A stretch of 64,000 bases of DNA from Rhodobium gokarnense. Its GTDB lineage: Bacteria; Pseudomonadota; Alphaproteobacteria; Rhizobiales; Rhodobiaceae. Positions 50,624 through 60,382 of the stretch are shown here, one piece after another. The notes below the pieces were generated by a model. The model was not told where the DNA came from. It made no database searches and saw only the letters and a list, made by a program, of their open reading frames with translations. The translations under genes and the position numbers were made by a program. Where the stretch lies: NCBI RefSeq assembly GCF_025961475.1, contig NZ_JAOQNS010000002.1, forward strand, positions 496,001 to 560,000, read 5' to 3'. Positions within the stretch are counted from its first letter, which is position 1, and each line of letters starts with the position of its first letter.

Positions 50624-52966
50624 TCAGTCGCGACCGCGCCGGGCAAAGGCCGGCGGGTCGAAGGCGCACACCGGGGGGAGGGTGCTGCGATAGGGTTCGA
50701 CCTCGACGAGGCAGGACTGCGCGGACGGCCCCTGGGACAGCCGCGAGGTGCCGTGGTCGGCGGTCAAAACGTTGGGGTTTCCGTGCCGGTCGAGCGGCCG
50801 GTCCGATCCGTCGTCGGCCGGGTCGTACCAGGCGCCCGTGGAAAGCTGGACGACGCCGGGCAGGATGTCGTCGGTCAGCTCCACCGCGGCGAGGCACGCC
50901 CCGCGCCCGTTGAAGACCCGGACGACACTGCCCTCGGCAATGCCGCGGGCGGCCGCGTCCTTTGCATGCATTCGCATCACCTCCCGGTCGTGCCTCTTGG
51001 CGGCGCGCGAATGGCTGCCGAGGTCGTACTGGCTGTGCAGGCGGGTCTTCGGCTGGTTGGAGATGAGGTGCAGCGGATAGGTGCCGGCCGCTTCCGCGCC
51101 GAGCCATTCGCGCGGCGGCAGCCAGGCCGGGTGGCCGGGGCAGTCGTCGTAGCCGAAGCCGGCGATGCGCTCCGAGAACAGCTCGATCCGGCCCGACGGC
51201 GTCGCCAGGCCCGCCGCCTCGGGCGCGGCGCGGAACTCCGCCAGGAGGTCGCCCTGGTCGTCGAGGTCAGGCGCGGGCAGCATCACCAGGCCATCGCGCC
51301 AGAAGGTCTCGAAGTCGGGCAGAGCGATGTCGGCGGCGGCCGCCTTGTCGCGTCCCGCCTCATAGAGGTGGCGAAGCCATCCCTCCACGTCCCGCCCTTC
51401 GGTGAAGGCGTCCGCCGCGCCGAGCCGGGCGGCAAGCGCGGAAAAGATCGCATAGTCATCGCGGGCCTCGCCCGCCGGTTCGGCCACCTTGTGGGAGGCG
51501 GCGATGAAGCGGTCGCGGCTCGATGCGGCAAGGTCGTTGCGCTCCAGGGCCGTCGTCGCCGGAAAGACGATGTCGGCATGGCGCGCCAGCGGGTTCCACC
51601 AGCTATCGTTGACGATGACGGCTTCCGGCTTCTGCCAGGCCCGCCGCAGCCGGTTGAGGTCCTGGTGGTGATGGAAGGGATTGCCCCCCGCCCAATAGAC
51701 GAGCCTCAGGTCCGGATAGCGCCGGTCCATGCCGTTGAAGGCGTAGGGTTCGCCCGGATGCAGCAGCGCATCGGCGATCCGCGCGACGGGAATGTAGTCG
51801 GCGACCGGATTGTCGAGCTGCGGCAGCGAGGGAAAGGACAGCTTCGGCACCGGATTGCCGATGCCGTTGACGGAGGCATAGCCGAAACCGAAGCCGCCGC
51901 CGGCAAGCCCGATCTGGCCGAGCATCGCCGCCAGCGCGATGGCCATCCAGTAGGGCTGCTCGCCGCTATCGGCGCGCTGCAGCGACCAGGCCACCATCAG
52001 GAAGGCGCGGCTCGACGCGGCAGCGAGCGCCAGGTCGCGGATCGTGGCGGCGGGAACGCCGGTGATCCCTTCGGCCCATTGCGGCGTCTTCGCAACGCCG
52101 TCGCTGGTGCCGGTGACATAGGCGACGAGCGTCTCGAAGCCGACCGTGCAGCGGTCGAGGAAACCGGTCGCGACGCGATCCTCAGCGATCAGCACATGCG
52201 CCATCGCCAGCATCAGGGCCGTGTCCGTGCCGGGCCGGATCGGCAGCCATTCGACACCGTCTCCCGCGGTGTCGTCGCGGATCGGCGAGACGGAGACGAG
52301 CCGCGCGCCGCGCTGCCGGAGCGCGCCAAGATTCTCATCAAGGATATGCCGGGCGATGCCGCCCGAACTCACCTGCGCGTTCTTCCAGGGAACGCCGCCG
52401 AACATGATCAGCGTCTCGGTGTGCGCCGCGATCCGCGGCCAGCTCGTATGCGCGGAGACGAGGCCGCGCTTGTCGCCGACGACATGGGGAACGATGGTGT
52501 CGGCCGCGGCATAGCTGTAGTTCTGGATCGAGCGGACATAGCCGCCGACGGAATTCAGGAAGCGATGGATCTGGCTCTGGGCGTGGTGGAAGCGGCCGGC
52601 CGACGCCCAGCCGTAGGATCCGCCATAGATGGCGCCGTTGCCGTGCTCCCGGCGCACCCTGTCGATTTCGCCGGCGGCAAGGTCGAGGGCCTCGTCGAAC
52701 GGCACCTCGATGAACGGCTCGAAACCCCGCCCCCTGCCGTCGGTCTCCAGGCGACCTTCTTCGCGGGCGGCGAGGAAGGAGGCGCGAATGGCGGGCCGCT
52801 CGATCCGGGCGGGCGCCGTCAGCGCATCGATCATGCCGTCGGCAATGGGCGAGGGATCGGGGTCCTCGGCGATGGGGCTGAGCGCCACCGGGCGCCCGTC
52901 CCGCATCTCTGCGTGGTAGGTGCCCCAATGGGTGACGACGACGGGCCGGTCCGGTGACTGCAGCAT
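50624..52966 (-). CDS. BisC/TorA-type molybdopterin oxidoreductase
   Basis: A 780-residue molybdenum enzyme of the DMSO-reductase family, BisC/TorA branch. No signal peptide or N-terminal Fe-S cysteines. Ser117 in AIYGGSYGWASAGRFHHAQS is the likely Mo ligand; MGD-binding segments include QNYSYAAADTIVPHV, GGNPFHHHQDLNRL and LISNQPKTRLHSQYDLGS. Cytoplasmic members reduce biotin sulfoxide, methionine sulfoxide or N-oxides. In this operon it may reduce the S-oxide or N-oxide form of an imported amino-acid derivative. Confidence 0.87.
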   Translation of the reverse strand: MLQSPDRPVVVTHWGTYHAEMRDGRPVALSPIAEDPDPSPIADGMIDALTAPARIERPAIRASFLAAREEGRLETDGRGRGFEPFIEVPFDEALDLAAGEIDRVRREHGNGAIYGGSYGWASAGRFHHAQSQIHRFLNSVGGYVRSIQNYSYAAADTIVPHVVGDKRGLVSAHTSWPRIAAHTETLIMFGGVPWKNAQVSSGGIARHILDENLGALRQRGARLVSVSPIRDDTAGDGVEWLPIRPGTDTALMLAMAHVLIAEDRVATGFLDRCTVGFETLVAYVTGTSDGVAKTPQWAEGITGVPAATIRDLALAAASSRAFLMVAWSLQRADSGEQPYWMAIALAAMLGQIGLAGGGFGFGYASVNGIGNPVPKLSFPSLPQLDNPVADYIPVARIADALLHPGEPYAFNGMDRRYPDLRLVYWAGGNPFHHHQDLNRLRRAWQKPEAVIVNDSWWNPLARHADIVFPATTALERNDLAASSRDRFIAASHKVAEPAGEARDDYAIFSALAARLGAADAFTEGRDVEGWLRHLYEAGRDKAAAADIALPDFETFWRDGLVMLPAPDLDDQGDLLAEFRAAPEAAGLATPSGRIELFSERIAGFGYDDCPGHPAWLPPREWLGAEAAGTYPLHLISNQPKTRLHSQYDLGSHSRAAKRHDREVMRMHAKDAAARGIAEGSVVRVFNGRGACLAAVELTDDILPGVVQLSTGAWYDPADDGSDRPLDRHGNPNVLTADHGTSRLSQGPSAQSCLVEVEPYRSTLPPVCAFDPPAFARRGRD

Positions 52967-52999
52967 GCTTTTCGGTGAACTCTCGGCTTTTTGAGGAAA

Positions 53000-53773
53000 T
53001 CAGCGCTTGCCGGCCGGCTGTCCGGCCGATCGCGACCAGTCGTCGACAAGCCGCCAGGCAACGGCGAAATGGGCCCGCTGCAGGGCCGCCATCTGCACGG
53101 TGTCCCGGGCGCGCAACGCCTTGATCAGCGCATGGTGCTCGTCGGCCCGCGACAACCATTTCTGCTGCGCCAGAATGGAGAGGTACCGCACGCGGTGGAG
53201 CCTGAGGCTGAGGTTCGAATGGATCTCGATGAGGGTACGGTTGCGCGACGCCGCGATGATCGCCAGGTGGAAAGCCTGGTTGGCATGGAAGTATTTCAGG
53301 CGGTTCTGCTCCGCCGCCGCCTCTTCCATGATCTCCTGGTAGCGCTCGATCTTCAGGAAGTCGGTTTCGCTGCCCTTGCGGCAGGCCGCTTCGCCGCCGA
53401 GAACGTCCAGCTCGCAATAGACCGACAGCATGTCGGTGATGTCGTCGAGGCTGTTGTCGACGACGACGGCGCCGCGATTGGGGATGAGGTCGACGAGGCC
53501 CTCGACCGACAGGAGCTTGAGGGCGTCACGCATCGGCGTGCGCGAGACCTTCAACTGTTCGGCGATGGCGCGCTCGCGGATCGGTTCGCCCGGCTTCATC
53601 AGGTCGTGGATGATCTGATGGCGGATGTAGCCCGCGATCCTGTCGGGCAGTGGCAGGCGGCTGTCGGCGAAGGACTCGCTTCCGTCGCCCATGTTCAGCA
53701 GCATCTCGGCAAGGCTCAAAGCCTGGTCACGTTGCGGCCGTGAAGCCGATCCCGAACCCTCCAGTCCCCACAT
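53000..53773 (-). CDS. GntR-family (FadR-type) regulator
   Basis: A 257-residue regulator with a winged HTH after a ~40-residue leader (IRERAIAEQLKVSRTPMRDA, then LLSVEGLVDLIPNRGAVV) and an all-helical FCD effector domain (FHLAIIAASRNRTLIEIHSN). FadR-type GntR proteins repress catabolic operons until their substrate binds. It is embedded in the operon, its ATG overlapping the stop of the oxidase A gene (TGATG). GCATGC-centred sites upstream of the first gene are candidate operators. Confidence 0.88.
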   Translation of the reverse strand: MWGLEGSGSASRPQRDQALSLAEMLLNMGDGSESFADSRLPLPDRIAGYIRHQIIHDLMKPGEPIRERAIAEQLKVSRTPMRDALKLLSVEGLVDLIPNRGAVVVDNSLDDITDMLSVYCELDVLGGEAACRKGSETDFLKIERYQEIMEEAAAEQNRLKYFHANQAFHLAIIAASRNRTLIEIHSNLSLRLHRVRYLSILAQQKWLSRADEHHALIKALRARDTVQMAALQRAHFAVAWRLVDDWSRSAGQPAGKR

Positions 53774-55197
53774 CACGAGTCCTCCCTTTGGGCGTGCGTC
53801 ATGCCGCCGATGTCTCCGAGCGTGACGGGCTTCACCGGCATGCGCAGGCGAAAATAGCCGACGTCGGCCGCGCTGCGGCCGGACAGATCGGAGATGACGG
53901 CCCCGATGCTGTGCCCGCACATGCGGCCCTGGCAGGGGCCCATCCCCGCTCGGGTGAAACTCTTCAACTGATTGGGTCCCGGGCAGCCTTCCGCCACCGC
54001 GTCGGCCACGGCGCCCCGGCGCACTTCCTCGCAGCGGCAGAGGATCGTCGCCTCGTCCTGCGGTGCCAGGTCGGTATCGGCGGGACGGTAAAGCCGGTCG
54101 AGGAACGGACGCGGCGCCATTTCGGCACCGATCCGGCGCAGCAATGGCGCCGAGCGGGCGGCAAAGGCCGCAGCGTCCAGCCGGCCGAGATCGTGCGCGG
54201 CGGCAAGTGTTGCCAGCCGGCCGGAGAGCTCGGCGACCTTGGCGCCGCCGATGCCGGCGCCGTCGCCGGCGGCCAGCAGCCAGGGCAGGCTCGTGCGACC
54301 ATGGGTATCGCGGTCGACCACCCAGCAGAGCTGCACCTCGTCCCATTGATGCGCGGCGCGGGCCGCCATCGTCATGTTGGGGTTGGGAACGACGCCCTGA
54401 TGGAGAAAGACGTGCCGGCATTCAAGGCGCCGGCGCTGCCCCGATGCACCCTGCCGCCAGGTCACGGCCGCGACCCGCTCCTCGCCCTCAAGCGCGATGT
54501 CCTTTGCGCCGTGGATCACCTTCGTTCCCGAGCGGCGGATCTGCGCCAGCATGCGAAGGCCCTTGGCGATGTAGCCGGACTGCCGGAGGGCCATCGGCAG
54601 ATGGGGCAGGGCAGCCCATTTCGCGGCCGGGCTGGCGGTGTCGATGATGGCCTCGATGCGGGCGCCAGCGTTCAGATACTGGACGGCGACGAGATAGAGG
54701 AGCGGTCCGGTGCCGATGAATACGGCGTCGTCGGCGAGGAGGCCTGACCCCTTGAGCAGGAGTTGGGCGGCCCCGGCCGTCATCACGCCCGGCAAGGTCC
54801 ATCCGGGCAGGGGGTAGGGGCGCTCCATCGCCCCGGTCGCCACCAGCACCCGCGATGCGGCGATGTCTCCGCCGCCGTCGGCGCCGGCATAGGAGACGCC
54901 GTCCTCGGAAATCTGCCAGACCGTGGCGCCCGACCGGTAGTCGGCGCCGGAGTGGGTGAACGCATCGACGAGCGGCAGGCCGCCAAGGTAATCCGGACCC
55001 AGCACCGCATCGCGGGCTGATGTGCGCGGCGCCGTGATGGCGTGGTAGATCTGGCCGCCCGGCCCGGGCTTTTCATCCAGCACGACGGCTTTCAAGCCGA
55101 GGGCCGACGCCTCGCTTGCCGCCGCCATGCCTGCCGGCCCGGCGCCCACCACGGCAAGATCGTAGGAAGAACGGTTCACCGGATCACTCCCCGCCAT
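53773..55197 (-). CDS. FAD/NAD-type oxidase subunit A (OoxA/HcnB-like)
   Basis: A 474-residue flavoprotein with the N-terminal fold YDLAVVGAGPAGMAAASEAS and a C-terminal BFD-like [2Fe-2S] site (ILCRCEEVRRG, then GMGPCQGRMCG, four Cys). It resembles the A subunit of opine oxidase, HcnB of hydrogen-cyanide synthase and part of sarcosine oxidase alpha. With the 2Fe-2S subunit (14-base overlap) and the B flavoprotein it should form a complex oxidising an amino acid or opine-like amine. Confidence 0.87.
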   Translation of the reverse strand: MAGSDPVNRSSYDLAVVGAGPAGMAAASEASALGLKAVVLDEKPGPGGQIYHAITAPRTSARDAVLGPDYLGGLPLVDAFTHSGADYRSGATVWQISEDGVSYAGADGGGDIAASRVLVATGAMERPYPLPGWTLPGVMTAGAAQLLLKGSGLLADDAVFIGTGPLLYLVAVQYLNAGARIEAIIDTASPAAKWAALPHLPMALRQSGYIAKGLRMLAQIRRSGTKVIHGAKDIALEGEERVAAVTWRQGASGQRRRLECRHVFLHQGVVPNPNMTMAARAAHQWDEVQLCWVVDRDTHGRTSLPWLLAAGDGAGIGGAKVAELSGRLATLAAAHDLGRLDAAAFAARSAPLLRRIGAEMAPRPFLDRLYRPADTDLAPQDEATILCRCEEVRRGAVADAVAEGCPGPNQLKSFTRAGMGPCQGRMCGHSIGAVISDLSGRSAADVGYFRLRMPVKPVTLGDIGGMTHAQREDS

Positions 55198-55495
55198 GCT
55201 GAGGGCCGGGCAAGCGGGCGCCGTTCTGGCGTTCCACCACCATGCCGGCGCGGACCGTTTCCAGGCAGGTCTGCCGGTTCGGCACGCCGTCGACGATCGC
55301 CAGGCAGTCGAAGCATACGCCCATCATGCAGTAGGGCATGCGTCCGGCGCCGCTGACCGGCGTGGTGCGGAACGGCTCGACCTCTGCGGCAAGAAGCGCG
55401 GCGGCGAGGTTTTCCCCCAGCCGCGCTTCGATGCGCCGGTCGTCGACGACGATCTCGACGATCGGGCCGGCGACTTCGTCAAACCGTCTGAACAT
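55184..55495 (-). CDS. [2Fe-2S] subunit of the oxidase complex (HcnA-like)
   Basis: A 103-residue ferredoxin-like protein with the cluster motif PYCMMGVCFDC and Cys in NRQTCLETV, as in HcnA and the small subunits of proline/opine dehydrogenases. It overlaps both flavoprotein genes, so the three subunits are produced together. It shuttles electrons between the two flavins. Confidence 0.88.
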   Translation of the reverse strand: MFRRFDEVAGPIVEIVVDDRRIEARLGENLAAALLAAEVEPFRTTPVSGAGRMPYCMMGVCFDCLAIVDGVPNRQTCLETVRAGMVVERQNGARLPGPQHGGE

Positions 55496-56588
55496 GGAAA
55501 CGCTCCGGTGAAAAGGCTGAGAACCGGTCCGCCGGCAACGACCCCGATCTGAGGCTGTCGACGAACCCGCGGGCGTGGAAGGGGGCGAGGGTGACGCCGG
55601 AATGGACGCAGACCACGAAGGCGCTGCCGTCGGGACTGGCCTGGTAGACCGGAACACCGTCGGGCGTCATGATCCGCAGCGCGCCCCAGGCGCGCACCAC
55701 CCGCACGTCGCGCAGCAACGGAAATGCGGCAACGGCCTTTTGCGCCGTGTCGCGCATGACCGGCAGGCTGGTGCCGTCGTCAAGGCCGACCTCTTCCACG
55801 GACTCCCCGAAGATGCACCCGCCCTCAAGGGTCTGGCGGATGAAGTTCGTGCCGCAGGCAAGGAACGGGCGGACCTTTTCCGTGACCATGATCTGGCCCC
55901 GGACCGGGCGGACGGGACCGTCGAGCCCGACCATCGGCGCAAGATGCGCATTGCCGAGCCCGGCGGCGAGGACCAGCCGGCCGGCACGGACCGTTCCAGC
56001 CGTCGTCTCGGCCGCATAGCCGTCGCCGTCGCGGGCGACGGAGGTGACGCCATGGTGCGGCAGATAGCGGGCTCCGAGGTCCTTTGCTGCCTTGATGAGC
56101 GCGCGCAGCAGCAGGAGCGGGTTCGCCGTGCCGTCGTCCGGGCAGAACGTCGCGCCGGCCACCTGCGGCCCGATATCCGGCAGGCGTTGCCGCAGGTCCG
56201 CCAGGTCGAGCGCCTCGAAGACGCTCTTGATGCGGGCCTCGGCGTTGGACTGTTCGAGGACGGCGACCCGCTTTGCAAGGTCCTCCGGACTGAAGCAGAT
56301 GTAGGCAGCCCCCGGTCGGCGGAAATGCAGGTCGATCCCGGTCTCTGCGGCGAGGTCTTCGGCAAAATCCGCCCAATCGTTGGCTGCGCCGCGGGTGAGG
56401 TCGGCATAGGCGGGACATGTTGCCCCTTTGCCCTGCACCCAGACATTGCCAAAATTGCCGCGCGCGGCGCGAAACGCCACGTCTCCCTCGTCGAGGAGGG
56501 CGACGCGCTCGCCGCTGCGGGCAAGGCCGTAGGCGATCGCCGCACCGACGATCCCCCCACCGACGATCATGTAGTCGGGTTCGCTCAT
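55479..56588 (-). CDS. FAD oxidase subunit B (OoxB/HcnC-like, DAO family)
   Basis: A 369-residue DAO-family flavoprotein (MIVGGGIVGAAIAYGLARSG; RAARGNFGNVWVQGKG; C-terminal DGSAFVVCVHSGVTLAPFHA). It resembles the catalytic B subunits of opine oxidase and HcnC and D-amino-acid dehydrogenases. It should perform the primary oxidation at the C-N bond, giving an imine that RidA could hydrolyse. Confidence 0.88.
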   Translation of the reverse strand: MSEPDYMIVGGGIVGAAIAYGLARSGERVALLDEGDVAFRAARGNFGNVWVQGKGATCPAYADLTRGAANDWADFAEDLAAETGIDLHFRRPGAAYICFSPEDLAKRVAVLEQSNAEARIKSVFEALDLADLRQRLPDIGPQVAGATFCPDDGTANPLLLLRALIKAAKDLGARYLPHHGVTSVARDGDGYAAETTAGTVRAGRLVLAAGLGNAHLAPMVGLDGPVRPVRGQIMVTEKVRPFLACGTNFIRQTLEGGCIFGESVEEVGLDDGTSLPVMRDTAQKAVAAFPLLRDVRVVRAWGALRIMTPDGVPVYQASPDGSAFVVCVHSGVTLAPFHARGFVDSLRSGSLPADRFSAFSPERFHVQTV

Positions 56589-56595
56589 CGTGCCA

Positions 56596-57312
56596 TCAGA
56601 ACATTGCGTAGCGGCGCGGCTTCAGGCTCGCCTGGAACGCGTTGACCATGGTGACGGTATCGAACACCTGCAGGCCGGTGGCCTCGGCGATATAGGAGGC
56701 GAACGGGGCGAGGTTGGTGCATTCCAAGACGATCGCGCCGATCTCGGGATTGTCGGCGACGAACCGCTTCGCCGTCGCGACCACTTCCTCCTTCAGCGTC
56801 TCGTAGCTGACGGAGGTGTCGCCCTGTTTGATCCAGCGGACGAAGTTGGAGTCCTGCGGCACGCCGACGACCGGGGTATCCTGGGCGATGCCGACGGCCT
56901 CCAGGTACGGCCCGTTCAGGACATCGCCGTTGTAGGTCATGATCCCGACCTTCTTACCCGACGGCAGCAGGCGCTCGACCATCGGCACCTGCAGCAGGCT
57001 GGACGTGGCGACCGGCACCGGGCAGTGGTCGGCCAGTTCGCGCTGGTAGATCGACAGGAAGCCGCAGGTCGTGGTGATGCCGTCGACGCCGGCCGCGACC
57101 AGCTCGTCGGCCGCGCGCTTGAACGGATCCAGCAGGCTGACATTGTGCAGGTCGGTCATCTTGGAGGGCACCGCGTCCGTCACGATCTTGTACTGGACGG
57201 GAAAGTCCCAGGTCATCGCGTTGCCGATGTCGCCGAGATATCGCTGGAAGGTGCTGTTGACCATCAGGATGCCGAGAGACACGCCGTAATAGGTCTTCTG
57301 GCGGGAGTGCAT
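56596..57312 (-). CDS. aspartate/glutamate racemase-family protein
   Basis: A 238-residue Asp/Glu/hydantoin racemase superfamily protein with both catalytic Cys: Cys83 (ITTTCGFLSIYQ) and Cys198 (IVLECTNLAPF). Members racemise amino acids or hydantoins or cleave arylmalonates. It lies directly upstream of the oxidase subunit B gene, so it may convert an L-form to the D-form (or reverse) before oxidation. AAGGAC before ATG 57312 favours that start over ATG 57330. Confidence 0.85.
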   Translation of the reverse strand: MHSRQKTYYGVSLGILMVNSTFQRYLGDIGNAMTWDFPVQYKIVTDAVPSKMTDLHNVSLLDPFKRAADELVAAGVDGITTTCGFLSIYQRELADHCPVPVATSSLLQVPMVERLLPSGKKVGIMTYNGDVLNGPYLEAVGIAQDTPVVGVPQDSNFVRWIKQGDTSVSYETLKEEVVATAKRFVADNPEIGAIVLECTNLAPFASYIAEATGLQVFDTVTMVNAFQASLKPRRYAMF

Positions 57313-57365
57313 GTTTCTGTCCTTATTCATCGTGTTCGTTGAAAGGCTGCAAGCGGAACCGTTCC

Positions 57366-59252
57366 TCACAGCGCGGTCCGGAAGCTGACGTCGCGCAACC
57401 GGGGGCCGTAGAGCGTTGCAAGGAGAAGGCCGTATCCGGCCAGTCCGCGGATGAGTTCCGGCGCCGAGTGCCAGAGCGCGCAGGCGGCCCCGCCGAAGAA
57501 CAGGACCAGCCGCAGCCACATCGGCAGTGGGCGATCCGTGAAGCCGACATAGGCGAGCGAGATCAGCACGATGCCGGAAGAGACCGCGAGCACGGTGGTG
57601 CCGATCTCCCACGCCGTTCCGTCAAGGGTCAGCCCCGGTTCGAAGATGAAGCTGATGCCGACGATGAAGCCGCCGACCGCCATGCGGAATGCCTGGACGC
57701 CCGTCTTCAGCGGATTGGCGTTGGCAATGGCCGCCGCCGCATAGGAAGCGGCGGCAACCGGCGGCGTCGCATCGGCCAGCACCGCGAAATAGAGAACGAA
57801 GAGGTGGATCGCCATCAGCGAGGCCGACGACTGCTCGGCCAGCAGCGGGGCGCCGATCGCGGCGGTGACGATATAGGCCGGCGTCGTCGGCACGCCCATG
57901 CCGAGGAACAGGCAGCTCACGGCGACGAGCAGGACCAGGAGCAGCAGCGAGTCGCCGGCGAGCATCTTGATGATGCCGGTGAAGGCGATCAGGAGGCCGG
58001 TGCTGGTGAGGCCGGCGGTGATGATGCCGGCGGCGGCGACCGCCACGGCGATGACGCCGATCGTGGCGCCGGCATCGATCAGCGCGTTGAGGATCGTCGC
58101 CGGCCCCATCCTGCTGTGGCTTCGCAGCCAGGCGCTCGCAACGACCGCGATCGTTCCCCAGAACGCGGCGAAATACGGCGAAAAGCCCATGGTCATCAGC
58201 GTCAGCAGGACCACCAGCGGGATGGCGAAATGGATGTCCTTCAGGATGTCGCGCCAGCCGGCGATCTCGTCCTTGGCCAGCGCATCGATCCCCAGCCGCT
58301 TCGACTGGAAATGGACGGAAACGAAGATGCCGAGATAGTAGAGGAAGGCCCCCAGGATCGCCGACTGGACGATGCTGAGATAGGGAACCGAGATCATCTC
58401 GGCCATGACGAAGGCGGCGGCGCCCATGATCGGCGGCATGATCAGCCCGCCGACGCTGGAGGCGGCCTCGATGCCGCCCGCGAGCTGCGGCGTGAAGCCG
58501 AGCCGCTTCATTTCCGGAATGGTGACGCCGCCCGTGACGACGACGTTGGCGACCGACGAGCCGCTGGTCATGCCGAAGAGGCCCGACTCCACCACGGCCA
58601 CCTTGGCCGGCCCGCCGGCATAGCGCCCGGCAAGGAACGTTCCAAGGTTCATGAACAGGCGGCCCATGCCGCTTGCCTGCAGGAACGCGCCGAAGACCAG
58701 GAAGGAGGCGACGATGGTGGCGGAAATCCCGGTCAGTTGTCCGTAGAGCCCGCTACCGTTCATCAGATAGGTGATGTCGACGACCTGGGCGAACGGCAGG
58801 TCGCGGTAGTACCAGATGCCCGGCAGCAGATCGCACACGAACATGTAGGCGATGACGATGCCGACCAGGATCGAGAGCGCCATGGACAGCGCCCGGCGCA
58901 CGGCCTCCAGCACGACGAGCGTCATGACCGTGCCGAGCACCAGCTCGACCGTCGTCGGGGCGTCGAGGAACGGACTACGCGCATAGATGCGTGCGGTGTT
59001 GAAATAGATGTAGAGCGACGGCAGCAGCGCCATGAGGGCGAGCACGGCGTCGAACACGCTGGGCCGGGAGCGCGGCGAGGAGGGCCGGGCCGGATAGATC
59101 AGAAAGACCGGCGGCACGGCCAGCGCCAGGTGCAGGCTGGCGAGCTTCAGCGGCTCGGGAAAGCCTGCGAAGGTGAAGTAGAAGTGGACCGCGGCGGTCA
59201 CCGCGAGCCAGGTGCGAACGATGTATCGCGACGGGCCCGTCAGGTTTCGCAT
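57366..59252 (-). CDS. TAXI-TRAP transporter fused permease (DctQM type)
   Basis: A 628-residue membrane protein combining small (four-helix) and large (about twelve-helix) TRAP permease parts, as in TAXI-type systems. Marks: GSSVANVVVTGGVTIPEMKR, AGGIEAASSVGGLIMPPIMG, FLGMGVPTTPAYIVTAAIG. It drives uptake with an ion gradient using the adjacent TAXI binding protein. Preceded by a strong intercistronic hairpin. Confidence 0.92.
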   Translation of the reverse strand: MRNLTGPSRYIVRTWLAVTAAVHFYFTFAGFPEPLKLASLHLALAVPPVFLIYPARPSSPRSRPSVFDAVLALMALLPSLYIYFNTARIYARSPFLDAPTTVELVLGTVMTLVVLEAVRRALSMALSILVGIVIAYMFVCDLLPGIWYYRDLPFAQVVDITYLMNGSGLYGQLTGISATIVASFLVFGAFLQASGMGRLFMNLGTFLAGRYAGGPAKVAVVESGLFGMTSGSSVANVVVTGGVTIPEMKRLGFTPQLAGGIEAASSVGGLIMPPIMGAAAFVMAEMISVPYLSIVQSAILGAFLYYLGIFVSVHFQSKRLGIDALAKDEIAGWRDILKDIHFAIPLVVLLTLMTMGFSPYFAAFWGTIAVVASAWLRSHSRMGPATILNALIDAGATIGVIAVAVAAAGIITAGLTSTGLLIAFTGIIKMLAGDSLLLLVLLVAVSCLFLGMGVPTTPAYIVTAAIGAPLLAEQSSASLMAIHLFVLYFAVLADATPPVAAASYAAAAIANANPLKTGVQAFRMAVGGFIVGISFIFEPGLTLDGTAWEIGTTVLAVSSGIVLISLAYVGFTDRPLPMWLRLVLFFGGAACALWHSAPELIRGLAGYGLLLATLYGPRLRDVSFRTAL

Positions 59253-59290
59253 GGCAAGTTCCCCGTGCAGCGTCTCGGTTTCGAGAAACG

Positions 59291-59317
59291 CCGGGGGCGG
59301 TGTGATGCCGCCCCCGG
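59291..59317 (-). terminator. intercistronic stem-loop between TRAP genes
   Basis: CCGGGGGCGG (59291-59300) pairs perfectly with CCGCCCCCGG (59308-59317) around a 7-base loop, directly after the stop of the binding-protein gene. No T-run. It probably stabilises the binding-protein mRNA and limits permease expression. Confidence 0.6.
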
Positions 59318-59325
59318 CCGGCGGA

Positions 59326-60315
59326 TCACTTCATGAAGCCCAGTTCCTTGTAGGCCTTGGCGGCGCCGGGATGCAGGGGAACCGGCTGGTTCTGCCAGGC
59401 CAGAGCCGGATCGTATCCCGCGAGGCCCTTGTAGATGTTGGCGAAGCGGTCGCGGTTCTCGATCAGCGTCTTGGTCATCTTGTAGACGACGTCCTCCGGC
59501 ACGTCCGAGGAGACGAGGATCACCGCTTCCATGGTGGTGACGGGCAGCGCCGCGTCGCCAGCTTGGAGCTTCTGGTAGCTGGCGGCCGGAATCGTGCCCT
59601 TGCCGTAGCCGAAGGACGTGGACAGGTAGTCCATCAGCTCCGGCGGGAAGGCGATGAGCTTGGCGTCCCGGCGGCCGGCTTCGACTTCGAGGGCGATGCC
59701 GGTCGGCGCGCTGCCGGCGCCGAAAAGGACGTCGATCTGGTTGTCCTGGAAGGCCGAGACGAGCTGGCTGTAGGTGCCGTTGATGACGGTTCCGCCGCCC
59801 TTGGCGATGGCGTCGCCGTCGTTCTTGTAGAAGGCCAGGACCCGCTGCAGCGTCAGCTCTTCGGACGTCGCCTTCGGCGAAGTGCCAACGCGGATCGTGG
59901 GATCGGCGAAGATCTCGGCCAGCGGGCGGGTTTCGTCCGCCGCGACGATGACGTGGAATTCGGCCGGCGCCCAGGTGCCGCCCATCGACATCAGCTTGTC
60001 GTGGGGCTTGCCCTCATAGGGGTCCTGGCCCTTGAGGGCGGCGGCGGCGAGAAAATCGATGCCCATGCCCATCTGGCTGATGCCGGCCTGGATCGACGAG
60101 GGGTTGTCGCGGCCGCCGCCGGGAACGACGCGGATCGAGATATCCGAGTTGTCCTCCATGACGATGTTGGACAATCCGGTCACGATCGTGAACCAGCTGC
60201 CACCCGGGGATCCGGCCGCCCATTCGACATTGGTTTGCGCCTGGGCGGGCAGGGCGGCGAACAGCGCGGCGCAGACCGCAGCCTTGGCGAGTGCATTTCG
60301 GATGCTGTGGCGCAT
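59326..60315 (-). CDS. TAXI-family TRAP substrate-binding protein
   Basis: A 329-residue periplasmic protein with a signal peptide (ALAKAAVCAALFAALPAQAQ) and TAXI signature NVEWAAGSPGGSWFTIVTGL, then GGGRDNPSSIQAGISQMGMG and KGGGTVINGTYSQLVSAFQD. It delivers solute to the fused permease. TAXI proteins often bind small carboxylates or amino acids; the cluster suggests an amino-acid derivative. Confidence 0.92.
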   Translation of the reverse strand: MRHSIRNALAKAAVCAALFAALPAQAQTNVEWAAGSPGGSWFTIVTGLSNIVMEDNSDISIRVVPGGGRDNPSSIQAGISQMGMGIDFLAAAALKGQDPYEGKPHDKLMSMGGTWAPAEFHVIVAADETRPLAEIFADPTIRVGTSPKATSEELTLQRVLAFYKNDGDAIAKGGGTVINGTYSQLVSAFQDNQIDVLFGAGSAPTGIALEVEAGRRDAKLIAFPPELMDYLSTSFGYGKGTIPAASYQKLQAGDAALPVTTMEAVILVSSDVPEDVVYKMTKTLIENRDRFANIYKGLAGYDPALAWQNQPVPLHPGAAKAYKELGFMK

Positions 60316-60382
60316 TCGTTCCTCTTTCTTCCTGGAAGCCGCGCCTGTGCCGACGCGGTTATGGGGTTGCAGCAGTTGCGGA

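Noticed and set aside
50597-52957. Plus-strand open frame opposite the molybdoenzyme
   Set aside because: Almost mirrors the real gene end to end and lacks any recognisable domain.
57339-59336. Plus-strand open frame opposite the TRAP permease
   Set aside because: Asp/Arg/His-rich translation is the antisense of a membrane protein; the minus strand has TRAP signatures.
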